NCBI RefSeq assembly: GCF_000169435.1
Contig: NZ_AAYB01000002.1
Location: 372,001 to 436,000, forward strand
Length of the DNA: 64,000 nucleotides
From: Roseobacter sp. CCS2
GTDB lineage: Bacteria > Pseudomonadota > Alphaproteobacteria > Rhodobacterales > Rhodobacteraceae
Direction: 5' to 3'
Below, one piece after another: positions 17,304-27,043 of the stretch (its first letter is position 1; every line of letters starts with the position of its first letter). The translations under genes and the position numbers were made by a program. The notes under the pieces were generated by a model. The model was not told where the DNA came from. It saw only the letters and a program-made list of their open reading frames with translations, and did no database searches.

Positions 17304-19799
17304 ATGAAAACGCAGGTCAAAGCATTGGTTGTCGGTGGCGGCGCTGTCGGCACGTCGATTGCCTATCACTTGGCCAAGGCAGGCTGGGACGACGTGATGT
17401 TGTTGGAGCGGGACGAGTTGACCTCTGGGTCCACTTGGCACGCGGCTGGATTGCTGCCCTTGTTCAACATGTCCTTTGCGACGACCCATATCCATAAATA
17501 CTCGGTCGATTTTTATAAATCACTTGAGGCAGAAACCGGCCTGAATGCCGGTTTTGCCGTTGTTGGCAACCTGCGTATGGCGCAGACCCAAGAACGGATG
17601 GATGAGTATATGCTCTATGCCTCCACCGCTGAGACTTGCGACGTGCCTTATGTCTGGATGACACCGGATGAGATCAAGACAAAGTGGCCATTGATCCGCA
17701 CTGAGGATCTGAAAGGCGCGCTTTATCACCACACGGATGGCTATATTAACCCTGCCGATGTGACCCAAGCGATGGCCAAAGGGGCCCGTCAGCACGGCGC
17801 AGTGATTGAACGCAAGTGGCAGGCGGATGCGTTTGAGTGGAATGGCGAAGCGTGGGATGTCACCTGTACCAAAATGGTTGAAAAAGGGGGCAATCTTGTC
17901 GCCTCGGACGAGCAGATTGTCATTACAGCCGAGCATGTTGTCACGGCTTCTGGCAACCACGCGCAGACAACCGCCAAGAAGCTGGGGATCAAGATGCCGG
18001 CGATCCCGGTTGAACACCAATTTATCGTGATGGACCAAGACCCGGAGCTTGTGAAGTTCCGCGCTGAAGGCAATGTTGAGCATCCGGTCATTCGCGATGC
18101 AGATGCGCAATCCTATGTGCGTGAAGAACGTGGTGGGTGGATTTTGGGTGTCTATGAAAAAGGCGCGCCTGCGGTTTTTGAACACGGCGTGCCTGACAGT
18201 TTCCGGGCTGATCTGTTCCCGCTCGATCTGGAGCGGATTGAAGATCAATATATGGCCATGATCCACCGTCTGCCGTCTTGCGAAGAAAGCGGGCTGAAGG
18301 ACGATTTTAACGGCCCGATTTGTTATACGCCGGATGGTAACCCGCTTGTTGGTCCTGCACCGGGGCTGCGCAATATGTGGCTGGCGGAAGGATTCTCGTT
18401 CGGGATCACGGCGGCGGGTGGCACCGGATACTATCTTGCGCAGATGATGGTCGATGGCGAGGCCGAGATCGACATGGCATCGCTGGATCCCAAGCGCTAT
18501 GGCGACTGGATGACGACCGAATTTGCGGCGCGCAAAAACGAAGAATGTTATGACCACGTTTATGTGCTGCATCATCCGGATGAAGAGCGTCCGGCCTGTC
18601 GCCCGTTGCGCACATCACCTGCCTATGATCGTCAGGCAGCGCGCGGTGCGCAGTTTGGATTTGTAAATGGATGGGAGCGGCCGAATTACTTTGCGCCCGT
18701 AGGTTTCAACGACCATGACAGCCGGTCTTTCCGCCGTGGCGGTTGGTGGCAATACGCTGTGGACGAGGCCAAGGCGATCCGGGAAGGTGTTGGCCTGATT
18801 GACGCGACCGCCTTTGCTAAGCACCGGATCAGCGGGCCGGGTGCGACGGCGTTCCTGGAATGGTTCACGACCAACAAACTGCCGCGCGTCGGCCGGATTA
18901 ACCTGACCTATGCGCTGACCAGCCACGGAACCACCCGTACGGAATTCACCATCGTGCGGCTTGCCGAGGATGACTATTACCTTGTGTCTGCCGGTGGCTG
19001 GCACGCCTATGATCAGGATTACCTTTACAAGCTGATCATGGAAAAAGAGGAAGAATTCGGGCGCATCAACGAACAGGATGTGACGACACAATGGGGTGTC
19101 TTTGCAATTGCCGGCCCAAAGTCGCGCGATGTGTTGAACGCCGTCATCAATGATGCAGACCCGGCGACGGCCCTATCAAACAAACGCTTTCCATGGTTGT
19201 CCGCCAAGCAAATTGAACTGGGCATGTGTCCCGTTAACGCGATCCGGGTGGCCTATACCGGTGAGCTGGGCTGGGAATTGCATCATCCGATTGAAATGCA
19301 GAACTATCTTTTTGATCTGCTCGAAAAGGCGGGTGAACCACATGGGATGAAGCTGGTGGGCGCACGCGCGCAAAACTGGTTGCGGCAGGAAAAATCTTAC
19401 CGTGCGTTTGGGACCGAATTGGGCCGTGATGCGACACCGTTGGAGGCTGACCTGCCGCGCTTTGTGGATTTGTCCAAGGACTTTAACGGGAAGGCCGCGA
19501 TGCAGGCCAAGGGCATCCGTTCAAAATGTGTCACCTTGTTGATTGATGGGCCCGCGGATGCTGATCCGTGGGGGCGCGAGGCGCTGTATGCGACGGACGG
19601 TACACGCGTTGGGCGTTTGACCTCGGGTGGGTATTCGGTGGCATTCGAGAAATCCATCGGTATAGGTTACGTGAAACCGGAGCTGGCTGAAGTGGGCACC
19701 AAGTTGCAGGTCAAAATGCTGGATCAGCTTTGGAATGCCGAGATTGTTGAGGATAGTCCTTACGACCCCAAGAACACCACAATCCGCGTGGATGGTTGA
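17304..19799 (+). CDS. GcvT-fused FAD oxidoreductase (dimethylglycine/sarcosine dehydrogenase-like)
   Basis: An 831-residue flavoenzyme of the dimethylglycine/sarcosine dehydrogenase family. These enzymes oxidatively demethylate N-methylglycines and pass the C1 unit to tetrahydrofolate. The N-terminal DAO domain starts ALVVGGGAVGTSIAYHLAKA (residues 8-27). It has the flavin-attachment-type segment STWHAAGLLP and ends near GITAAGGTGYYLAQM. The C-terminal half (about 430-820) is a GcvT-like aminomethyltransferase domain (RKHRISGPGATAFLEW-like segment, YTGELGWELHHP). The ATG at 17304 follows AAGGGAG. Roseobacters often carry several paralogues for osmolyte breakdown, so the exact substrate stays open. 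Confidence 0.9.
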   Translation: MKTQVKALVVGGGAVGTSIAYHLAKAGWDDVMLLERDELTSGSTWHAAGLLPLFNMSFATTHIHKYSVDFYKSLEAETGLNAGFAVVGNLRMAQTQERMDEYMLYASTAETCDVPYVWMTPDEIKTKWPLIRTEDLKGALYHHTDGYINPADVTQAMAKGARQHGAVIERKWQADAFEWNGEAWDVTCTKMVEKGGNLVASDEQIVITAEHVVTASGNHAQTTAKKLGIKMPAIPVEHQFIVMDQDPELVKFRAEGNVEHPVIRDADAQSYVREERGGWILGVYEKGAPAVFEHGVPDSFRADLFPLDLERIEDQYMAMIHRLPSCEESGLKDDFNGPICYTPDGNPLVGPAPGLRNMWLAEGFSFGITAAGGTGYYLAQMMVDGEAEIDMASLDPKRYGDWMTTEFAARKNEECYDHVYVLHHPDEERPACRPLRTSPAYDRQAARGAQFGFVNGWERPNYFAPVGFNDHDSRSFRRGGWWQYAVDEAKAIREGVGLIDATAFAKHRISGPGATAFLEWFTTNKLPRVGRINLTYALTSHGTTRTEFTIVRLAEDDYYLVSAGGWHAYDQDYLYKLIMEKEEEFGRINEQDVTTQWGVFAIAGPKSRDVLNAVINDADPATALSNKRFPWLSAKQIELGMCPVNAIRVAYTGELGWELHHPIEMQNYLFDLLEKAGEPHGMKLVGARAQNWLRQEKSYRAFGTELGRDATPLEADLPRFVDLSKDFNGKAAMQAKGIRSKCVTLLIDGPADADPWGREALYATDGTRVGRLTSGGYSVAFEKSIGIGYVKPELAEVGTKLQVKMLDQLWNAEIVEDSPYDPKNTTIRVDG

Positions 19800-19811
19800 C
19801 AGATGCTGCCC

Positions 19812-19837
19812 GTAAGGTGGGTTTAAACCCACTTTAC
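19812..19837. repeat. Intergenic palindrome, copy A (diverged)
   Basis: A 26-base inverted repeat: GTAAGGTGGGTTT followed by its reverse complement with one G-T mismatch. It lies between the convergent dimethylglycine dehydrogenase-like gene (stop at 19799) and a GNAT gene, whose TAA stop (19834-19836) is inside the repeat. The GTAAGGTGG arm is shared with two perfect copies at 53437 and 60308. It could act as a bidirectional terminator hairpin. Confidence 0.8.
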
Positions 19838-20538
19838 GCGTTAGCATACCTAAGCGGCGATTTTTGGCGTCCATCGTCGTCAAAATTCGCAGGGTCCAAC
19901 CACGCCTCAAATCCTGCCTGCACGCGCGGCCAATCTTGGTCGAGGACCGAGAACCAAGCGGTGTCGCGGTTGCGCCCCTTGTAGACCAGCGCTTGTCTGA
20001 ACAGCCCATCGTACTGAAACCCCAGTCGCGCCGCAGCTTGTCGCGATGGTGCATTCAGCGCATCACATTTCCATTCATAGCGCCGATAGCCCAGATCACC
20101 CAGCACGCGTTTCATCATGAGATACATCGCCTCTGTTGCCATGACCGTCCGCTGCAGGGCCGGTGAAAACGTGATAAATCCAACCTCGGCGACGCCGTGC
20201 GCGGGCTGGATACGCAGAAAGCTTGCGACGCCCACTGGCTTGCCGTTTGACTTGTCAATAACGGTGAAAAACAGCGGATCTTTGCTGTCCACGACACTAT
20301 CCACCCAGTTGGTATAATCTGCTTGCGATTGGAATGGACCGGTCGGCATGTAAGTCCAGAGCGTTCCAGTATCGTCTTGCGAAAATGCGGCATACAGGTC
20401 AGCGCTGTGCTGGCTTTGCAAAGGTACAATATTGCAGGTGCGTCCATGCATCGGGGTGTTCGGGATGGGCGCGCATCCTGTCCAATCGGGCACCGGATCG
20501 CCGATGGGCTGCCCATGCGCATTTACGCGTGCGATCAT
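19834..20538 (-). CDS. GNAT family N-acetyltransferase (RimJ/RimL type)
   Basis: A 234-residue acetyltransferase of the RimL-like group, with a long N-terminal extension before the GNAT core. The core shows FFTVIDKSNGKPVGVASFLR, VAEVGFITFSPALQRTVMAT (the acetyl-CoA loop region), YRRYEWKCDALNAPSRQAA and LGFQYDGLFRQALVYKGRNR. These last segments are typical of proteins acetylating ribosomal N-termini or small amines, but the substrate is unknown. Its ATG overlaps the stop of the upstream FAD oxidoreductase (ATGA), so the pair is a transcription unit. Its own stop codon is supplied by the intergenic palindrome. Confidence 0.88.
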   Translation of the reverse strand: MIARVNAHGQPIGDPVPDWTGCAPIPNTPMHGRTCNIVPLQSQHSADLYAAFSQDDTGTLWTYMPTGPFQSQADYTNWVDSVVDSKDPLFFTVIDKSNGKPVGVASFLRIQPAHGVAEVGFITFSPALQRTVMATEAMYLMMKRVLGDLGYRRYEWKCDALNAPSRQAAARLGFQYDGLFRQALVYKGRNRDTAWFSVLDQDWPRVQAGFEAWLDPANFDDDGRQKSPLRYANA

Positions 20539-21605
20539 GTGAACCTCTGCGGCGAAAGTGCAGTGATGGCATCAACCGGTAAGTCCGAGGGTCCACCGCT
20601 GATCAAATCCGCAAGCAGTTGGCTGGCCGCCGGCGCCGATTGCATGCCGTATCCGCCTTGTCCCGCGCACCAGATAAAGTTGGGATCCTGTGCATCTGGC
20701 CCCAACACAAGGGTTCGGTCCGGTGAAAACGTGCGCAACCCCGCCCAAGAGCTGAGTAGGCGTGTCACGGGTTCCGTCACATTGGCCTCGTAGCGTGCCA
20801 ATCCTTCGGCCAACACCATGTCGTCGGCGTAAGCATCGTGCGGTGTTGTGGCGTCTTCCTCGGCCGGAGAAACGATTAGCGCGCCTGCATCGGCTTTCGC
20901 GTACCAGTTTTCACCAGGCCCGAACATCATCGGCCATGTGCTGACGTCGTGACCACCCGGTGCGGGTATCCGCGCCATAGATCGCCGCAGTGGTGTAAAG
21001 CCAAGGGGTGCGATGCCTGCAAGTGTTGCGATCTGATCGACCCAAGCCCCTGCCGCATTCACCAAATTCTGTGCTTCAAAGGTGACCGTGCCTGCGCTGA
21101 CAACCCACCCTTTGCTGTTCCTTTTGATGTCATCGACATGCGTCTTGGTGTGGATGGCCGCGCCATTTTCGCGGGCGGTCCTAGCAAAGCACTGGATCAG
21201 CTTGTCTGTATCAATATCCCACGCAGCCTCGTGATAGGCGGTGCGATCAACGGCTGCATCATCAAGGATGGGCACCATATCCTTTGCCTCTTGCATACTG
21301 ATCTGCGCAAGCTGCATTTGCCGGGCGTCCGTTGCGAATGCATCAGCGGTGTCGGCGTTTCCGACCAGCAAAAGGCCCCGTGGGCTGAGAACATCGGCCT
21401 GATCGTGAAACGCATGGCTGGCTTTGTTGAGTGGGATCGTCGAAGGCTTACCATAGTTCTGTTCAAACATTGCGGCTGACCTGCCGGATGTGTGATAGGC
21501 CAGCGCATCTTCGCCCTCAAGCAGCGTGACGCTGCCAAGTGCTGAAAGCCGTGCTGCCGCCGATACCCCGGCAATGCCGCCACCGATGATCAAAAAGTCA
21601 ATCAT
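20535..21605 (-). CDS. FAD-dependent D-amino-acid dehydrogenase-like protein (DauA-like)
   Basis: A 356-residue DAO-family flavoprotein. The dinucleotide fold is FLIIGGGIAGVSAAARLSAL (residues 4-23). The segment AYHTSGRSAAMFEQNYG and the C-terminal WCAGQGGYGMQSAPAASQ resemble the catabolic D-arginine dehydrogenase DauA of Pseudomonas, which oxidises D-amino acids to 2-oxo acids. The region WAGLRTFSPDRTLVLGPD also fits. It is translationally coupled to the downstream GNAT and lies three bases past the aldo/keto reductase stop region on the same strand. The substrate preference is inferred. Confidence 0.87.
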   Translation of the reverse strand: MIDFLIIGGGIAGVSAAARLSALGSVTLLEGEDALAYHTSGRSAAMFEQNYGKPSTIPLNKASHAFHDQADVLSPRGLLLVGNADTADAFATDARQMQLAQISMQEAKDMVPILDDAAVDRTAYHEAAWDIDTDKLIQCFARTARENGAAIHTKTHVDDIKRNSKGWVVSAGTVTFEAQNLVNAAGAWVDQIATLAGIAPLGFTPLRRSMARIPAPGGHDVSTWPMMFGPGENWYAKADAGALIVSPAEEDATTPHDAYADDMVLAEGLARYEANVTEPVTRLLSSWAGLRTFSPDRTLVLGPDAQDPNFIWCAGQGGYGMQSAPAASQLLADLISGGPSDLPVDAITALSPQRFT

Positions 21606-22534
21606 CCTTCTTCAAGCCGGTCGGTCGCTGGCGGGGGTGATATACTGAGTGCTGTGATTTGATCATATAATGCAGCGCTCATCTCGAATGACATAGCATC
21701 AAGTGATGGACGTAACTGCGCGGGCGACCTTGCTGAGATGATAGGCAACGGTTTCACGCTATGCCCCGCAGCCCAAGCAACAGCCAGCGTTGCAGGGGTT
21801 ACGCCCATATCGGCCCCTAGTTCCGACAGTTTGCGCGCAGTGTCGTGCATCCATGTCTGATCGTAGCGCGCCTTGTAACGGGAATCTTCGGTTAAGCGAC
21901 CGGTTTCGCCTTGGGCGTATTTGCCAGTCAAAAGCCCGCCACCCAAGGGCGAATATGGCACAACGGTGATACCTTGATCAGCAGCCATTGGGAAAATTTC
22001 AACCTCGCTTTGGCGTTTTACAAGGTTGTACATTGGCTGAATGACGTCGATTTTGGTGCCTAGGGATTTGGCGACCGCCTGTGCTTTCATCACTTGCCAC
22101 GCGGCATAGTTTGACACACCGATGTGCCTGATCAGACCCTGTGATTGCAGGTCTGCCAAGGTGCTAAAGGTTTCTTCCAGCGGTGTGTCATCATCAAAAC
22201 GGTGCATATACAGCAGATCGACCGCGTCTTCGTTCATTCGCTTGCGCGAGATATCGAAATGCTCAAGGATATGCGTGCGCGATGCACCGTTGGTGTATCC
22301 GGCCTTGGTGGCCAGATAGATGTCATCGCGTGTGGGTTTGATCAGCGGCCCAAGAATCGTTTCTGATGCGCCTTCGGTGTAGATATAGGCGGTATCAAAG
22401 TGATTGATGCCACTTTCATAAGCGGCCTCAAACATGGCCTTGCTCGCCGCCTTGTCAGCTTTGCCGCCAAACTGCATGGTGCCAAAGGTAAGCTTGGAAA
22501 GCGGTGCGCCGCTGCGTGTTGTCAAATCAGTCAT
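21602..22534 (-). CDS. Aldo/keto reductase
   Basis: A 310-residue NADPH-dependent aldo/keto reductase with a TIM barrel. The catalytic tetrad is visible: Asp and Tyr in FDTAYIYTEG, Lys in LATKAGY, and His in LLYMHRFDDD. The C-terminal NADPH loop region is PLPIISARSPAQLRPSLDAM. I set the start at the ATG at 22534 (MTDLTTRSGAPLSKLTFGTM); a GTG frame reaches 22582 but adds residues atypical for the family. No strong Shine-Dalgarno site precedes either. It overlaps the next gene by four bases (ATGA), so it probably heads a three-gene unit. Confidence 0.9.
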   Translation of the reverse strand: MTDLTTRSGAPLSKLTFGTMQFGGKADKAASKAMFEAAYESGINHFDTAYIYTEGASETILGPLIKPTRDDIYLATKAGYTNGASRTHILEHFDISRKRMNEDAVDLLYMHRFDDDTPLEETFSTLADLQSQGLIRHIGVSNYAAWQVMKAQAVAKSLGTKIDVIQPMYNLVKRQSEVEIFPMAADQGITVVPYSPLGGGLLTGKYAQGETGRLTEDSRYKARYDQTWMHDTARKLSELGADMGVTPATLAVAWAAGHSVKPLPIISARSPAQLRPSLDAMSFEMSAALYDQITALSISPPPATDRLEEG

Positions 22535-22594
22535 TTTCGAAGTTTGGCACGCCTGTGATATGATGAAAAGGCGTCCAGACACGAGGAGGGTGTG

Positions 22595-22678
22595 ATGGGT
22601 CGGGCAGAGGCGGCACGCTGCCGAGAGGCTTTTTCTGATCGGTTGACGGCAACCCGGTATCGTCTGCGCGCGAAATGA
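22595..22678 (+). CDS. Possible small ORF, 27 residues
   Basis: An ATG five bases after GGAGG opens a 27-codon frame (starting MGRAEAARCREAF) that ends in TGA. It lies between the divergent aldo/keto reductase start and nadD. The peptide is basic (six Arg) with no recognisable domain. The strong ribosome-binding site is the only support; conservation is untested. It could also be a leader for nadD, 120 bases downstream. Confidence 0.28.
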   Translation: MGRAEAARCREAFSDRLTATRYRLRAK

Positions 22679-22799
22679 TGGCCCGATGCATTGACAGTCT
22701 TGGCATTGGAATGGCTACTACGGCCTAGTCAAAATTAACCTGCGATCACAGAGTACGGATGCTGTCTTTTTCTTCATTTTGCTACAAGGGTGTCGTCTT

Positions 22800-23396
22800 A
22801 TGATGGGCGATATTCCGGTTGCAAAGCCCGGTCAGGTGATCGGTTTGCTGGGCGGATCTTTCGATCCGCCGCATAAAGGCCATGTACATATTTCAAAAGC
22901 AGCGTTGAAACGTTTTGGATTGGACCGCCTGTGGTGGTTGGTGTCGCCGGGCAACCCATTGAAGGCAAATGGTCCCGCCCCTTTGGCAGACCGCATGCAG
23001 GCGGCGCGTGCCATGATGCAGCATCCGCGTGTGACCGTGACGGATATCGAAGCCAAGATTGGCACCCGCTACACCGCGCAAACGCTTGCCGCCTTGCGCC
23101 GACGATATCCGGGTGTGCGGTTTGTTTGGCTGATGGGTGCGGACAACCTTGCGCAGTTTCACCGTTGGCAGGATTGGCGCTGGATCATGGAAACCGTGCC
23201 GATTGGCGTATTGGCCAGACCGGGTGACAGGATTTCTGCGCGCATGTCGAAAGCGGCCAAGGTTTATGCACAGGCGCGCTTGCCGGGGCGTGCTGCGCAC
23301 ATTCTGGGCCGGGTGGATGCGCCTGCCTGGGCTTTCGTTAATCTGCCGATGTCAGATCAGTCTTCGACAGCCATTCGCAAACGGGGGGAATGGTGA
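22800..23396 (+). CDS. nadD: Nicotinate-nucleotide adenylyltransferase
   Basis: NadD transfers AMP from ATP to nicotinate mononucleotide, a step of NAD synthesis. The nucleotidyltransferase motif [17 protein letters not shown] holds the (H/T)xGH signature (HKGH). The later ATP-binding motif is SSTAIR near the C-terminus, equivalent to ISSTxIR. The length of about 198 residues fits. ATG codons at 22800 and 22803 are both possible after AAGGG; a TTG at 22779 is less likely. It overlaps the dacB start by seven bases. Confidence 0.95.
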   Translation: MMGDIPVAKPGQVIGLLGGSFDPPHKGHVHISKAALKRFGLDRLWWLVSPGNPLKANGPAPLADRMQAARAMMQHPRVTVTDIEAKIGTRYTAQTLAALRRRYPGVRFVWLMGADNLAQFHRWQDWRWIMETVPIGVLARPGDRISARMSKAAKVYAQARLPGRAAHILGRVDAPAWAFVNLPMSDQSSTAIRKRGEW

Positions 23397-24862
23397 TGCG
23401 CTTATCACGTCGCGCGGTCCTGATGGGGGCCGCTTCAACAGTTGCATCGGCGGCTTTTGCAGACGCCCCAATGACGTCCTTGCGCCCCATCGCGCGGACA
23501 CCTGCCAAAGATGCGGTTGACAGTATGGTTGCGGGAAGGGGGTTCTCTGGCGACTTTGGTGTTTTGGTTGCTGACCTGCAAACGGGCGAAGTTCTGGAAG
23601 ATATCCAAAGTGCGAAGGCGCAGCCGCCAGCAAGTGTGACAAAGGCTTTTACCGCCCTTTATGCGATAGAAGCATTGGGCGCGGGGCACACCTTTGCAAC
23701 ACGTATATTTGCTGATGGAATTATAGAAAACGGTATTTTAAGTGGTAATTTGATTTTGGCTGGTGGTGGCGATCCTAATTTGGTGACGGATCAGATTGCC
23801 GATTTGGCGCAGCGACTGAAGGATACTGGTCTGCGCGAAGTCAAAGGTGACTTTCTTGTCTGGGATAACGCACTGATCAATCAAGAAGAGATTGATGAGA
23901 GCCAATTTGATTACCTTGGTTATAATCCGACGATCACGGGTTTGAACCTGAATTACAACCGTGTGCACTTTGAGTGGAAGCTGGATGGCGAGGATTATGT
24001 CACTACACTGGATGCCCGCAGCGAAAACTATCGGCCCGCAGTAACGACCGCCCGCATATCGGTTGTTGATCGAAGTTCGCCTGTTTTTACGTACAGTGAC
24101 ATCGGCGATGTGGATCAATGGACGGTGGCTGGATCAGCACTGAACAAAGAAGGATCGCGGTGGTTGCCGGTGCGCCATCCCGCGCTTTATGCCGGAGAGG
24201 TTTTTGCGACATTTGCGCGAAGCCATGGGATTTTGCTGAAGGCACCCAAAGAGACCGCCGTTGCACCGACCGGTATGACACTTGCAAGTCTTGAAAGCGC
24301 GCCCTTGCGCCAGATGATGCGCGGTATGCTGCGGTTTTCAACAAACCTTACCGCAGAAGCTGCGGGTATGGCAGCGACTGCTGCACGTGCGGGTACGCCG
24401 CGTGGTTTGCGAACCTCTGCTTTGGGGATGGCGCGTTGGGCGAACGCGCGTGCGGGCAGCATTACGCCGTCTTTTGTTGATCATTCTGGGCTGGGCGATC
24501 AGTCGCGCGTATCGCCTGCGGATATGGTGCGATTGCTTGGCGCGCCTGACGTAATACAAACACTTAGGCCAATTATGCGCGATATTCGCTTGGTTGGCGA
24601 CGATCAGCAGGTGATCAGTGATCCGGCTGTGTCGGTCAAGGCCAAGACCGGAACATTGAACTTTGTCTCATCCCTTGCGGGGTACATCCGCACCAAAAGC
24701 GGCCGGGATCTGGCGTTTGCATTTTTTGCGTCAGATCTGGAGGCGCGCGAGGCCGGCAAGCTGACCGGTGCCGAAAGCCCGCCCGGCGCACGTGGTTGGA
24801 ACCGCAGGGCGCGCAGGGTACAGCAAGATATCCTAAAGCACCTGGCGTTCAGGTTAACCTGA
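23390..24862 (+). CDS. dacB: D-alanyl-D-alanine carboxypeptidase/endopeptidase (PBP4 type)
   Basis: A 490-residue class C penicillin-binding protein that trims or cleaves peptidoglycan crosslinks in the periplasm. Active-site motifs are SVTK ([16 protein letters not shown], SxxK), STN (RFSTNLTAE, SxN) and KTG ([12 protein letters not shown]). The N-terminus [17 protein letters not shown] is a twin-arginine-like signal (SRRAVLM), with a cleavage site near AAFADA. That is unusual because DacB is generally Sec-exported. The start ATG at 23390 overlaps the nadD end; ATG at 23396 is an alternative two codons later. Confidence 0.93.
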   Translation: MVMRLSRRAVLMGAASTVASAAFADAPMTSLRPIARTPAKDAVDSMVAGRGFSGDFGVLVADLQTGEVLEDIQSAKAQPPASVTKAFTALYAIEALGAGHTFATRIFADGIIENGILSGNLILAGGGDPNLVTDQIADLAQRLKDTGLREVKGDFLVWDNALINQEEIDESQFDYLGYNPTITGLNLNYNRVHFEWKLDGEDYVTTLDARSENYRPAVTTARISVVDRSSPVFTYSDIGDVDQWTVAGSALNKEGSRWLPVRHPALYAGEVFATFARSHGILLKAPKETAVAPTGMTLASLESAPLRQMMRGMLRFSTNLTAEAAGMAATAARAGTPRGLRTSALGMARWANARAGSITPSFVDHSGLGDQSRVSPADMVRLLGAPDVIQTLRPIMRDIRLVGDDQQVISDPAVSVKAKTGTLNFVSSLAGYIRTKSGRDLAFAFFASDLEAREAGKLTGAESPPGARGWNRRARRVQQDILKHLAFRLT

Positions 24863-25285
24863 TCAGAGCGTCATGTGCCGTGCACGTGCCCCGCGTTCAA
24901 TGGCGGCGGCATGCAAACGGTCGAGTTCCAATTCTTCGCGAATCTCTTCCAGCATGCGTGCTTCGGGGCCGACAATACGTCCGTCGGCGGCGGCCACGTC
25001 ACAAGATAGCGCATAAGCCGTTTCATATAAATGCTCTGGCAAGGCATCACGGATCAAACCAAACAGCGCTTCAAGCCCGTCTTCCTGTTCGAACAAATCA
25101 AACACCATTTTTGACGTGCGCGGCAGCCGTTCAGCATCGTAACCGTCAAAAACAGGCAAGTTATTGATTGCATTGCTCATTTTTACAAGCTCGGCGGTGC
25201 GGATATTCTCATCCGATGCGGAGACCGCGATCATCAGGGCGGCAAGCGCATCTTGCGCGGTCATTGGGGCATCTTCGAGCATCAT
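24863..25285 (-). CDS. TerB-like (DjlA N-terminal-type) helical protein
   Basis: A 140-residue protein made of helices typical of the TerB/DjlA-N fold. It has acidic repeats such as IAVSASDENIRTAELVKM and SCDVAAADGRIVGPEARML, each with the Asp-rich turn seen in this family, which may bind metal. No signal peptide or membrane segment is present. I chose the tandem ATGs at 25285/25282, five bases after AAGGA; the longer frame to 25405 runs into the divergent lysS start. Its stop is back-to-back with the dacB stop (TGATCA). The role is unknown. Confidence 0.72.
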   Translation of the reverse strand: MMLEDAPMTAQDALAALMIAVSASDENIRTAELVKMSNAINNLPVFDGYDAERLPRTSKMVFDLFEQEDGLEALFGLIRDALPEHLYETAYALSCDVAAADGRIVGPEARMLEEIREELELDRLHAAAIERGARARHMTL

Positions 25286-25394
25286 CAATTCCTTCAGGTT
25301 GCAGGGTACATTTATTGACGCCTTGCCTGTCTCGCAATAGGGAGTGCGCGTTGCGGCGATCACAATGATGGCCCCCAAATGAAGTGAGAGTACC

Positions 25395-26963
25395 ATGAGC
25401 AACATGCGTGAAGCAGCGATGACGTCGAAGGCCTGGCCCTTTGTGGAAGCGCGCGCATTGCTTAAACGCTATGAAAACAAGGCGCCTGAGAAAGGGTATG
25501 TTTTGTTTGAAACGGGGTATGGTCCGTCTGGTCTGCCGCATATCGGGACATTTGGTGAGGTGTTGCGCACAACGATGATCCGCCGTGCGTTTGAGGTAAT
25601 TTCGGATATTCCCACTAAATTGATCTGTTTTTCTGATGATCTGGACGGCATGCGCAAGGTGCCGGGCAATGTGCCGCAGCAAGACATGCTGGCTGAACAC
25701 ATGCACAAGCCGCTGACATCGGTGCCCGATCCGTTTGGCACGCATGAAAGCTTTGGCCACCATAACAACGCGATGTTGCGCCGGTTTTTGGATACTTTTG
25801 GGTTTGAGTATGAATTTTACTCGGCCCGTGAGTTTTACAAGACAGGACAGTTTGATGAGATCTTGCTGCGCGCCGCCGCCCGCTATGACGATATCATGGC
25901 CGTCATGCTGAAGTCGTTGCGCGAAGAGCGTCAGGGGACTTATTCGATTTTTCTGCCGATCCATCCTGAGACCGGGCGCGTGCTGTATGTGCCGATGAAG
26001 CATGTGGATGGCGAAAAGGGTGAGGTCACCTTTGATGATCCTGACGGCCGCGAATGGACGCTGCCTGTGACAGGTGGCAATGTAAAATTGCAATGGAAGC
26101 CGGATTTTGGGGCGCGCTGGGCTGCGCTGGACGTGGATTTTGAGATGTATGGCAAGGAACACGCCACCAACACAGCGATCTATGACCGGATTTGCGAGAT
26201 ATTGGGCGGCAAGAAGCCGAACCACTTTTCTTATGAGCTGTTTTTGGATGAGAAAGGTCAGAAGATTTCAAAGTCGTCCGGGAACGGGATTTCGATTGAT
26301 GAATGGCTGACCTACGCTTCGACCGAGAGCCTGTCGTACTTCATGTATCTTAAGCCGAAGACGGCCAAGCGGATGCATTTTGACGTGATTCCCAAGGCGG
26401 TGGATGAGTATCACCAGCAGTTACGTGCTTATGCGGATCAAGATGATGCAGGCCGGGCCAATAACCCTGTGTTCCATATTCACGGTCACAATGTGCCTGC
26501 GTCTGATATGGTTGTGCCTTTTGCGATGTTGTTGAACCTTGCCTCTGTTTCCGGGGCCGAGGACAAAGACACGCTTTGGGGTTTCATCCAGCGCTATGCG
26601 CCTGATGCATCGGCCGAAAGGAACCCGCAGATGGATCAGGCGGCAGGGTTTGCCGTGCGATATTACAATGACTTTGTGAAGCCGACGAAGGTGTATCGCC
26701 AGCCAACGGATCAGGAACGCGCGGCACTTGGTGATTTGGTTGAGCGGCTGAAAGCATGGGACGGTGGTCTGGATGCCGAAGAGCTGCAAACAATGGTTTT
26801 CGCTGTTGGTAAAGACCATGGGTTTGATCCGCTGCGTGCGTGGTTCACGGCACTTTACGAGGTGCTTTTGGGTGCGTCACAAGGGCCGCGTTTTGGTGGT
26901 TTCATCGCGCTTTATGGCGTCGAGGAAACCATTGCCCTGATAGAACAGCAGCTGGCGGCCTAA
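25395..26963 (+). CDS. lysS: Lysine-tRNA ligase, class I
   Basis: A 522-residue class I lysyl-tRNA synthetase, the archaeal-type enzyme found in many alphaproteobacteria in place of class II LysRS. The Rossmann ATP motif is LPHIGTFGE (HIGH equivalent) near residue 50. The KMSKS loop is KISKSSGNG near residue 290. Further segments match the family ([42 protein letters not shown]). The C-terminal alpha-helix cage domain covers about 350-522. The start at 25395 follows GTGAGAG; an internal ATG at 25419 (MTSKAWPF) is also possible. No second lysS is seen in the window. Confidence 0.95.
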   Translation: MSNMREAAMTSKAWPFVEARALLKRYENKAPEKGYVLFETGYGPSGLPHIGTFGEVLRTTMIRRAFEVISDIPTKLICFSDDLDGMRKVPGNVPQQDMLAEHMHKPLTSVPDPFGTHESFGHHNNAMLRRFLDTFGFEYEFYSAREFYKTGQFDEILLRAAARYDDIMAVMLKSLREERQGTYSIFLPIHPETGRVLYVPMKHVDGEKGEVTFDDPDGREWTLPVTGGNVKLQWKPDFGARWAALDVDFEMYGKEHATNTAIYDRICEILGGKKPNHFSYELFLDEKGQKISKSSGNGISIDEWLTYASTESLSYFMYLKPKTAKRMHFDVIPKAVDEYHQQLRAYADQDDAGRANNPVFHIHGHNVPASDMVVPFAMLLNLASVSGAEDKDTLWGFIQRYAPDASAERNPQMDQAAGFAVRYYNDFVKPTKVYRQPTDQERAALGDLVERLKAWDGGLDAEELQTMVFAVGKDHGFDPLRAWFTALYEVLLGASQGPRFGGFIALYGVEETIALIEQQLAA

Positions 26964-27043
26964 GCACCACGCCCAAAAGAATTGAAACTATTCGGTGTTC
27001 TTGTCCGTATCCATTATGATGGATCTGACAGGGGGCATTGATC

